In this document: one piece after another, positions 8,604 to 15,625 of the stretch
Layout: every line of letters starts with the position of its first letter
How positions within the stretch are numbered: position 1 is the stretch's first letter
Assembly: GCF_006715635.1 (NCBI RefSeq)
Contig: NZ_VFNP01000001.1
Span: 1-64,000 of the forward strand
Direction of reading: 5' to 3'
Length of the DNA: 64,000 nucleotides
Origin: Streptomyces sp. SLBN-118
GTDB taxonomy: Bacteria > Actinomycetota > Actinomycetes > Streptomycetales > Streptomycetaceae
Notes under the pieces: model-generated
Databases searched by the model: none
What the model was told of the DNA's origin: nothing
The model's input: the letters and a program-made list of their open reading frames with translations, nothing else
Translations under genes and position numbers: made by a program

Positions 8604-10054
8604 GATCTGCTTCCTTCGCTCTCGCGGGTCAGCGCTGCATGGCAGGTGGTGCAGCTGCCGTCACCGTCGGGGTGGGCGCGCCGCGGTGTGGGGCCAGGGC
8701 ACGTCTGGCACAGCGGCCAGCGCAGGCAGGCCGGGCAGAGGTCTTCGCCGGGGGCGGTTCCGGGAACGCCGCAGCCGGCGCATTCGACGAGGGCCCGATA
8801 GGTCAGGGCCTCGGTCGCGGTGCGGGCGGCGGACGCTGTCGATGAGCGTTCGGTTGTCGCCGGCGTGAACGGCTCGTCCCACGGGGGCGCGTCGTGGTGG
8901 TCCGCTGCGATGGCGGGCGGCGGGTAGGCCTGGGCGGCGCGGAGCCGGGCGGCGATGATCGCACCGGCCGAGGTACGCACCGGGGTCGGCAGGGGGCGGT
9001 CGGTGATGACGTGGCGCAGCTGCGCGGGGCTCCAGCCGGCGTCCATCATCACGGTCGCCACGCGGCCCTGATCGGTCAGCGCTTTCCCGGTCAGCAGCAG
9101 TTCAGGACGGCTCGCCCCGATCTCCAGCAGCAGCCGGATTCCCGGATGCATCTCGTCTGCCGGAGGCGGCGGTGCCAGGGACGCTGTCGCGTCCGAGGGG
9201 CCCGTCCTTCCGTTGGTGCGCGCGGCGTCGCCGCGGTCGCACGGACGGAGGGGGTGGGTCTTCTGCTTGTTGGTTTTCTTACTGATGGTGTTCTTAGTGC
9301 CGGGATCGGCCAACCCTGGCTCAGCCAATCCTGGATTACCCGACTCTGGTTGTGAGCTGGGGTTTTGCAGGGCAGGCAGGTCGGTGATGAAGTACAGCGC
9401 CTGCCCGAGGGTGCCGTCGGCGTTGCGGTCGCGTTCGCGCAGCAGGAATCCGTGCTTCTGCAGTTCCTCCAGGCCGGTGGTCACCGCGTCTACGCGTTCG
9501 CGGCCGTGTCGGGCCAGGTTGGCGACGGTTACCTGCCAGCCGTCCCGGTGGGTGCTGATGTAGCCGAAGAGCCCTTTCGCCTTGAAGGAGATCCGGCTGT
9601 CGCGGAACAACCCGTTGGCGATCTGCGTGAACTGATCTCCCGCCATCACCCCCCGGCGGATCCCCGCGCCGAAACCTGCGTCGCTGCCCGGCTCCTGGAA
9701 GGCGGGTGCCGATGCCGGGGCGATCAGCGGGACCTCCGAGGCGGCGGGGCAGTCGGTGATGCTGTAAGCGATCTCTCCGAGGGTGCCGTTCGGGCGGCGC
9801 AGGCGATCGCGGACCAGATAGCCGCACTTCTCCAGCTCGTTCAGCCCCGCCCGCACTGCATCCCGTCCGTCGGGGCCCAGGGCGACGAGCGCGGCGATGG
9901 TCACCAGCCAGCCGTTTCGGTGCGTGCTGATGTAACCGAAGAGCCCCTTCGCCCTGTACGAGATCCGGCTGTCACGGAACAACCCGTTGGCGATCTGCGT
10001 GAACTGATCAGCCGCCATCACCCCACGGCGGACCCCGGCCCCGAAGCCGCTCAT
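8600..10054 (-). CDS. Duplicated winged-HTH protein with Cys-rich tail
   Basis: The 484-residue protein carries two copies of a winged-helix unit of about 100 residues (residues 5-105 and 127-235). Each begins FGAG-x-RRGVMA-x-DQFTQIANG and is over 60% identical to the other by eye. A low-complexity linker follows (NPGLAEPGLADPG). The C-terminus, about residues 410-475, has several CxxC pairs suited to zinc. Similar winged-helix proteins sit on actinomycete plasmids and act in replication or regulation. It is divergent from the transfer operon, with 700 bp of repeat-rich DNA between. Confidence 0.8.
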   Translation of the reverse strand: MSGFGAGVRRGVMAADQFTQIANGLFRDSRISYRAKGLFGYISTHRNGWLVTIAALVALGPDGRDAVRAGLNELEKCGYLVRDRLRRPNGTLGEIAYSITDCPAASEVPLIAPASAPAFQEPGSDAGFGAGIRRGVMAGDQFTQIANGLFRDSRISFKAKGLFGYISTHRDGWQVTVANLARHGRERVDAVTTGLEELQKHGFLLRERDRNADGTLGQALYFITDLPALQNPSSQPESGNPGLAEPGLADPGTKNTISKKTNKQKTHPLRPCDRGDAARTNGRTGPSDATASLAPPPPADEMHPGIRLLLEIGASRPELLLTGKALTDQGRVATVMMDAGWSPAQLRHVITDRPLPTPVRTSAGAIIAARLRAAQAYPPPAIAADHHDAPPWDEPFTPATTERSSTASAARTATEALTYRALVECAGCGVPGTAPGEDLCPACLRWPLCQTCPGPTPRRAHPDGDGSCTTCHAALTRESEGSRS

Positions 10055-10181
10055 CGCCCTGCCCCTGGCGCAGGCCGTGCGTAGTGGCCACGGAAGTGCA
10101 CCGTGCCCACCGGGGTGGGGCGGCCGGTGGGCACGGGTGCGGAGGCGTACGCGAGTTCCATGCCCTCAGCTCACCCGCCGA

Positions 10182-10261
10182 CCCCGACCAGGCTGACGGC
10201 CACCAGCCCCGACCATCGGTCACGATCCGGCAACACAGCCCTCTAGCTGCCGTGGTCGGGG
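10182..10261. repeat. GTGGTCGGGG repeat cluster B
   Basis: Inverted copies CCCCGACCA(T) lie at 10182-10190 and 10207-10216. A direct copy lies at 10252-10261, followed by ACGGTCGGGC. This is the same motif as cluster A at 3 kb and cluster C at 10.6 kb. It sits on the side nearest the leftward winged-HTH gene, so it may serve that gene's promoter. Confidence 0.6.
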
Positions 10262-10304
10262 TCACGGTCGGGCCACGCGTCCCCAGCACCGGCGCACATG
10301 TGGT

Positions 10305-10496
10305 TGCGCAGGCCGAATGCGCAGCCCCGGCCGGGCGGTGCGCAATCGATCTGCGCAACCGATCTAGGTTCGTGCGCAGTCAGGTTGCGGAGAGCGGATG
10401 CGCACTCCCGCCCACGGCGCCCGATGTCCTGATGCTCAAAGCCGGGTGCCGCAATGCGCAGGCGCCTGCCGCAGCCGGGCAACGTCCGTCTGCGCA
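10305..10496. repeat. TGCGCA palindrome array
   Basis: The palindrome TGCGCA occurs at 10305, 10318, 10339, 10352, 10373, 10399, 10455 and 10491. Several have a flanking T or A (TTGCGCA, TGCGCAA). Eight copies in about 190 bp is far more than base composition predicts. They lie in the non-coding gap between the winged-HTH gene and the transfer operon, and suggest a cooperative binding site. Confidence 0.65.
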
Positions 10497-10601
10497 ACGG
10501 CGTACGGGGCCAGCCGCGGTATGGCATGTGAGCGTCACCGCGCTCGCCGGCCGGGGACTGGTGGCCGACAGGTTGAGCTCCCACCGACCGACGGCCAACC
10601 C

Positions 10602-10710
10602 GTGGTCGGGCCCGTGGTCGGGCCGACCATGACCCCGACCATGAGCTTCGTATCCCCATCGTGACCGTGGTCGGGGTCTCGTGGTCGGTGGTCAGGTCGG
10701 GGTCGCCGGG
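10602..10710. repeat. GTGGTCGGG repeat cluster C, transfer-operon leader
   Basis: Direct copies lie at 10602, 10614, 10667 and 10681, with inverted copies near 10623 and 10633. The cluster ends GGTCGGGGTCGCCGGGTTTTCTCA, followed by a run to CTCTGAC that closely parallels the sequence after cluster A. The first transfer gene starts at 10757. This is the obvious place for the operon promoter and its control. Confidence 0.65.
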
Positions 10711-10756
10711 TTTTCTCAAGGTCAGCAATCACACACTCTGACCTGGGAGTTTGACC

Positions 10757-11689
10757 ATGTCTCCTGGCAAGCAGGCCTCAGGCAACGAGACCGCTGCTCC
10801 GATGGTCGCGGGCGCCCGGCTGGAGGCGATGCGGCGCCGCGTACGCCTTTCACGCCTGGCGGTCTGGACCGTCATCGCAGCCGGACCCGTCGCCCTGGCC
10901 GCCGCCATCACCTCCACCCCGACCACGGTCGAGACGGCCGCCGCCGCCAAGCCCACCGCCGTGCGCACCACGGCGCACGCCGCCGACCCGGGCGGCTATG
11001 CGCAGCTGTTCGTCAGCGCGTGGCTGCGCAGCAGCGCGGACGACGCCACCAGTGCGCAGGCGCGGCTTGCGCAGTCGATGGCGCCGGACGTCGAACTGCC
11101 CGACCCAGCCACGGATGCGCAGTCGAAGCCTCAGTCCGTGACCACGGTGCGCAGTGCGCAGCGCGAGGGCGGCACCTGGTCGGTGACGGTGGCCGCGCAG
11201 TACGCCGACGGATCGGTGCGGTACTACGCCGTACCGGTGGCCGCGGACCGCGCAGGCGCCTCGTTCACGGTGACCGGTGCGCCCGGCGTGGTCGCCGGCC
11301 CGGCCAGGGCCGCGGCGCCGACGCCGCCGTATGGCGTGAGCGTCCCGGAGGGTGATCTGTCCTCCGCCGTCGGGGAGTTCCTTGCCGCGTACCTGACTGG
11401 TGCCGGGGAGGTCAGTCGCTACCTCGCGCCCGGCGTCAAGGTGTCGGCCGTCTCCCCCGCCCCGTACACGACGGTCGCGGTGCAGCAGGTACTCGCTGTC
11501 GAGGAGGCGGCGGCCGCCGAGCAGGTGCCGGCCGACGGCACCGAGGTCCGCATCCTCGTTCAGGTGGAAGCCCGGGACGAGGGCGGGCGGTGGCCGCTGG
11601 CGTACGAGGTCGCGTTGAAGGCCCGCTCCGGCCGGTGGGAAGTCGCGGCGCTGGAGTCCGGAACCGCCCAGGCGGGGGGTGCCCGGTGA
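10757..11689 (+). CDS. TcpC/VirB8-like conjugal transfer protein
   Basis: The 310-residue protein has one TM helix near residues 33-53 and an extracytoplasmic part with two NTF2-like units. Each has the pattern of a helical FVSAWL/FLAAYL segment followed by strands. This is the layout of TcpC, the Gram-positive counterpart of the VirB8 scaffold in type IV secretion. The ATG at 10757 follows GGGAG at 7 nt; a TTG lies two codons upstream. It is the first gene of the operon and overlaps the next by GTGA. Confidence 0.8.
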   Translation: MSPGKQASGNETAAPMVAGARLEAMRRRVRLSRLAVWTVIAAGPVALAAAITSTPTTVETAAAAKPTAVRTTAHAADPGGYAQLFVSAWLRSSADDATSAQARLAQSMAPDVELPDPATDAQSKPQSVTTVRSAQREGGTWSVTVAAQYADGSVRYYAVPVAADRAGASFTVTGAPGVVAGPARAAAPTPPYGVSVPEGDLSSAVGEFLAAYLTGAGEVSRYLAPGVKVSAVSPAPYTTVAVQQVLAVEEAAAAEQVPADGTEVRILVQVEARDEGGRWPLAYEVALKARSGRWEVAALESGTAQAGGAR

Positions 11690-12027
11690 ACACGGTGCAC
11701 AGCCTGATGCTCGCCGGGCAGCTCGACGACCTCGGCGACTCGTGGATCAACATGTTCAAGGACTGGGCGACCAAGGGTCTGCAGGCCGGTCTGGTCTGCC
11801 TGGTCGTCATCATCATGATCCAGAAGTTCAGCCTCAAGGCCGGGATCGGCGCCTTGCTGCTGATGATCATCGCGCTGGGGTTGTACAACTCCCGCGAAGA
11901 CCTGGCGAACATGTTCAAGGACGAGGTCAAGAACCCGGCCAAGGGCGCGCCCGCCGTCCCCGGCATCGTCCGTGGTCCCGATCCCGTCATGCGGGAGCAC
12001 TCCGCAGGTGCGGAAGGCCGGCTGTGA
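11686..12027 (+). CDS. Small two-TM transfer protein, possibly pilin-like
   Basis: The 113-residue protein has two closely spaced hydrophobic helices (residues about 33-67, LQAGLVCLVVIIMIQ and IGALLLMIIALGLY) after an amphipathic N-terminus, and a short Pro-rich tail. Size and topology match VirB2/TrbC-like components, but no signal peptidase site is clear, so the role is tentative. The GTG start overlaps the previous stop, and its own stop overlaps the next start. Confidence 0.75.
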   Translation: MNTVHSLMLAGQLDDLGDSWINMFKDWATKGLQAGLVCLVVIIMIQKFSLKAGIGALLLMIIALGLYNSREDLANMFKDEVKNPAKGAPAVPGIVRGPDPVMREHSAGAEGRL

Positions 12028-12602
12028 GCGCGGCCGCCGCCGGACGGGTAGGACGTTTCTACACCTCGGCCCGCCGCCATCCCTGGGTGCTGGGGAAGGT
12101 GGCGGACTGGAAGATCCCGCTCGGGCCGTACACCCCTGCGCAGATCGCGGTCGCCGTCGGCGGCGGCTTCCTTCTGGTCAAGACCATCAGCTGGTGGTCG
12201 TGGATGGGGCCCGTACCGATCGCGGCCTGGCTGCTGGCGATCTGGGCGGTGCGCCGCCCGAAGATCCGGGGCCGCGCACCGATGCAGGCGGCGCTGGGCT
12301 GGGTGCTGTTGGGCTGGCAGCCCCGAGGAGGCCGGATCGGCGGGCGAGCCGCCCGCGACCGTGCTCCCCGCCCGCTGCTCGGCGGCTTCACGATCGAGGA
12401 CGCACTCACCCCCACCACGGCGGCCACACCGGCCCATGCGGCTCGGCGGCCTGCCGACCGGACACCGCGCCAAAGTCCCGCCCCAGTTCCCTCCTCCGCC
12501 CGCCATCGCACCCAGACGGCTGCTCCCGCGGCGCCGGTACAGCCGGTGTCGGGCATGCAGCAGCTGCTCGCACTCGCCGAGCGGGGCGGTGGTGTCCGGT
12601 GA
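12024..12602 (+). CDS. TcpE/VirB3-like membrane protein
   Basis: The 192-residue protein has two TM helices at about residues 38-75 (AQIAVAVGGGFLLVKTISWW and PVPIAAWLLAIWAV), preceded by WKIPLGPYTPAQ and followed by a basic segment. This order is typical of TcpE/PrgI/VirB3-type proteins that partner the VirB4 ATPase. The remaining 100 residues are a Pro/Ala-rich tail. Both ends overlap neighbours by GTGA, and the next gene is the VirB4 ATPase, which supports the assignment. Confidence 0.75.
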   Translation: MSAAAAGRVGRFYTSARRHPWVLGKVADWKIPLGPYTPAQIAVAVGGGFLLVKTISWWSWMGPVPIAAWLLAIWAVRRPKIRGRAPMQAALGWVLLGWQPRGGRIGGRAARDRAPRPLLGGFTIEDALTPTTAATPAHAARRPADRTPRQSPAPVPSSARHRTQTAAPAAPVQPVSGMQQLLALAERGGGVR

Positions 12603-15268
12603 GGATCCCGATCCGGCACATCGCCGGACACCTTCTCTGGTCGACGCACGGCAGCGTGTGGGCCCTCTACCGACTGCACCCCGGCCCGGACGCCCGCGGC
12701 CGCCGCGAGGAAACCGTCCAGGGCACGTACGTGCCCGCCGCGGTCCGCGACGAACAGCTCGCCAGGATCACCCACCTGATCCGCTCCCTGTCCGGCGCGC
12801 CACGACTGATCGGGCTGTGTGCGCAGATCGATCCGGGCGAGGTCGCCCTGCGCATGATCGAAGGCATCGAACCGGCCGACACCGCACCGGATGACGGCCC
12901 GCACCCGTGGGTGGAAAACGTCGAGGCCACGCTGGATCTGCTGGACGGCCAGGAGATGCACCGCCGCACGCTGTGGCTGGCCGTACCGCTGCAGACCGAG
13001 ACAGCCGGCCTTCAGGTGTCGGCGTCGCTCGGGGCCATGTGGGCGGAGCTGTCCCCGATGCTGGGCATGCGCCCGGCGCCGGTGACGCGCCATGAGGTGA
13101 GCGCCTACCGCGAGCAGGCCGCCCGGGTGGAGGCCGCGCTCGCCGGCGGCGCCGCCTTCCGTCCGGCCCGTCCGGCAGAAATCGTGTGGATCGTCCAGCA
13201 CGCCCTCCACCGAGGCCTGCCTGAACCCCTGCTGGCCGAAGCCGAAGCAAGCGATCTGTACGGCGGACAGGTCCGTGATGGCGTACTGCGCTCCCCCAGC
13301 TACGCCGACCTCGGACAAGTGCGCCTGCAGGAAGGCGGCATCAACCCCGCACTCGACAACGTGGAGAACCTCAACAGCGCAGGCCAGATCACGCGGTCGG
13401 GGCGCAAGGCCTGGTGGCGGCTGAACAGCGCCTCCCCCCTCAGGCGGCGTTGGCTGCAGGTCGAAGCCGACGCCGGCACCGGCTACCAGGCACAGTTGGC
13501 GCTGGCCGAATGCCCACCCGCCGTCAGCCAGGACTCGGCCGACCTCTTCGCCCAGCTGGAAACCCTGGACTTCCCCGTCGACTACACCGTCGACCTCGCC
13601 CTGGTGCCCGCAGAGAAGGCTCGCGACCAGGTGCGGCGCAAGAAGAACGAACTGATCGACCAGGCCGACCAGTACGAGGCCCGGCCCACCGGGATGCCGG
13701 CCTCGCTGACCGATGCCGCCCGCGACCTGGGCGAGCTGGACGCCCGCCTCTCACGCACCTCGGTCGAAGTCGAGGTCCAGTCCGTCACTGTGCTGACGGT
13801 GTGGGGGCCGACCGCAGCCGTCTGCGACGCGCGGGCCCGGGCGTTGGCCGCGCTGCTCGGCGGGGCCGACTACCGGGCGGTGCGCCCGGCCGGCCTGCAG
13901 GAGGCCCTGTTCACCCTGGGGCTGCCCGGCACGGTGCGGCCCGGAGTGGTGCGGGAGTTCACCCAGCATCAGGTCTCCGAGGACTGGGCGCTGGGCGGGG
14001 CCTTCACCGCCTCGGAGGTCGGTGACCCGAACGGGATGTTCCTCGGTATCGACCTGGACTGCGGCACGACGCGCCCCGTGACGATCAACGTTGCGGACGC
14101 CCCCAAGGTGGATGCGTCCGCGTCAATGGGGATCGTCGGGGACCTGGGGGCAGGCAAGAGCGTCCTGGAGAAGCTGATCGCGGAGGCGGTGTGGGCGCGC
14201 GGCGGCTGCGCGATCTGCATCGACCGCACCCCCGTGCGCGAATGGGCGACCTTTGCCCGTACGGCCGCGAAGGGCCGCGTCCAGATCATCGACGCCGCCA
14301 AGGCCGAGGTGTCGATCGACCCGCTGCGCATGTTCAACGGACCCGAGGGCCGCCACTACGCCCTGTCCTACCTCACCCTCCAGCTCGGCATCGGCCCGAT
14401 GAGCACCAGCGGCGAGGTCCTGCACCACGCCGTCGAGCAGGCCGCCGCCAGCGATGCCCCTTCCATGCACCGCGTGCTTCAGGTCCTCGAGGAGATGGCC
14501 ACGAGCGAGGCCGGCAAGCGGCAGGACGCGGCCGCCACCCTCGCCGGACTCGTCCGTGTTGTGGCCACCAACTCCCTGGCCCGGATGGTGTTCGACCCGA
14601 CGCTGCCGCCGGTGCGGCTGGACGCCTCCAGCACATCCGACATGATCGTGATCACCACGACCGGGCTGAAGCTGCCCCCGAAGGCCGCGTTCGACAAGCC
14701 CGAAATCCTCCACCAGCAGCCGCTGGAGGCGCTGATCGGCCGTGCGGTGCTGTACCTGATCGCCGCGATCGCCCGGCAGACGGCATTCGAGGACCCGGAG
14801 CGGTTCACCGCGGTGGTCCTGGACGAGCTGTACTGGCTGACCAGCTCCGCCGAAGGCACCGCCCTGGTCCACGAGATCCTCCACGACGGCCGCAAGCACG
14901 GCGCCGGCCTGCTCGCAGCCAGCCACGACGCCGAGGAACTCGGCCCCGACCGCGGCCTGATGGCCTACCGGGCACTCGCCCGCACCGCCGACCGTGAACG
15001 CGCCCGCCGAGGCCTGGAGTTCGTGGGGCTCGACCCAGGCGATCCGGAGCTGCTGCGGCTGGTGACCACCGGCCTGTCCCCCGTCGGGCAACGCGGCCGG
15101 GAGGGCGAGTTCCTGCTGACCTGCCCGCGGCAGAACACCGGCCGGGTCAAGGCCGTCATCCCCCGCATTACGCGCATCACGTCGTCCATCACCACCACCC
15201 CGGGACGCCGAACTGAGCCGCTCGTCGGTGAGGCCTCCGATGCCCGCCCGAAGGAACACGTCCGATGA
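12599..15268 (+). CDS. VirB4-type conjugative ATPase
   Basis: The 889-residue protein has an N-terminal domain of about 480 residues (with coiled-coil character near 340-380). The C-terminal RecA-like ATPase has Walker A GDLGAGKS at about 513-520 and Walker B VVLDELYWL at about 739-747. This is the architecture of VirB4/TrbE/ConE ATPases, which power assembly and substrate transfer at the cytoplasmic face. The GTG start at 12599 overlaps the preceding stop. The open frame upstream is not coding. Confidence 0.9.
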   Translation: MRIPIRHIAGHLLWSTHGSVWALYRLHPGPDARGRREETVQGTYVPAAVRDEQLARITHLIRSLSGAPRLIGLCAQIDPGEVALRMIEGIEPADTAPDDGPHPWVENVEATLDLLDGQEMHRRTLWLAVPLQTETAGLQVSASLGAMWAELSPMLGMRPAPVTRHEVSAYREQAARVEAALAGGAAFRPARPAEIVWIVQHALHRGLPEPLLAEAEASDLYGGQVRDGVLRSPSYADLGQVRLQEGGINPALDNVENLNSAGQITRSGRKAWWRLNSASPLRRRWLQVEADAGTGYQAQLALAECPPAVSQDSADLFAQLETLDFPVDYTVDLALVPAEKARDQVRRKKNELIDQADQYEARPTGMPASLTDAARDLGELDARLSRTSVEVEVQSVTVLTVWGPTAAVCDARARALAALLGGADYRAVRPAGLQEALFTLGLPGTVRPGVVREFTQHQVSEDWALGGAFTASEVGDPNGMFLGIDLDCGTTRPVTINVADAPKVDASASMGIVGDLGAGKSVLEKLIAEAVWARGGCAICIDRTPVREWATFARTAAKGRVQIIDAAKAEVSIDPLRMFNGPEGRHYALSYLTLQLGIGPMSTSGEVLHHAVEQAAASDAPSMHRVLQVLEEMATSEAGKRQDAAATLAGLVRVVATNSLARMVFDPTLPPVRLDASSTSDMIVITTTGLKLPPKAAFDKPEILHQQPLEALIGRAVLYLIAAIARQTAFEDPERFTAVVLDELYWLTSSAEGTALVHEILHDGRKHGAGLLAASHDAEELGPDRGLMAYRALARTADRERARRGLEFVGLDPGDPELLRLVTTGLSPVGQRGREGEFLLTCPRQNTGRVKAVIPRITRITSSITTTPGRRTEPLVGEASDARPKEHVR

Positions 15269-15624
15269 TCTCTTCTTCCTGGGACCGCACCGGGCGCCTC
15301 CAAGCGGCCGCAAGCATCCTCGCCGTGATCGCTGTTGCCGCCTGCGTGCTCATCCTGTCCGTCGGGATGAGCCTGCCGGAAGCGTGGTGGCCGCGCACCG
15401 GGCATGCCTTCGCTGCCAGTTCGCCGTCCGCGCACGAGGATCCGTGCGGCCTGATCGTGGGGCCGGCTAAGGCGTACTGCAAGCCCGGCACCACGAACTC
15501 CGCCTCCGCCGACCACCACGCCGACGCCACCGGAGCAGCCTGGAGGCTGGTGCCTGCCGGCGCGGGCCTGGCTGCCCTCGCGATGTGGCGGCGCCGGGGC
15601 GCTGCTGGGCAAAGGCGGCGCTGA
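15265..15624 (+). CDS. Small two-TM protein of the transfer operon
   Basis: The 119-residue protein has an N-terminal TM helix (residues 14-35), a soluble loop with two cysteines (DPCGLIVGPAKAYC), and a second hydrophobic helix near 92-107 followed by an arginine-rich end. The ATG overlaps the VirB4 stop (ATGA) and the VirB6-like gene starts 2 nt after its end, so it belongs to the operon. The loop cysteines could form an external disulfide. No family is recognised. Confidence 0.75.
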   Translation: MISSSWDRTGRLQAAASILAVIAVAACVLILSVGMSLPEAWWPRTGHAFAASSPSAHEDPCGLIVGPAKAYCKPGTTNSASADHHADATGAAWRLVPAGAGLAALAMWRRRGAAGQRRR

Positions 15625-15625
15625 G

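Noticed and set aside
10305..10496. CRISPR-like array
   Set aside because: Repeats are only 6 bp palindromes with irregular spacing of 13-56 bp and no unique spacers of constant length; no cas genes are present.
10084..10632. 182-codon ORF in the gap before the transfer operon
   Set aside because: It consists of the GTGGTCGGG and TGCGCA repeats read as protein, lacks a ribosome site and has no protein character.
14123..15313. Long minus-strand ORF antisense to the VirB4-type gene
   Set aside because: Third-position GC pattern follows the plus-strand gene; translation is Gly/Arg/His-rich without domains. It is a shadow of high-GC coding DNA.
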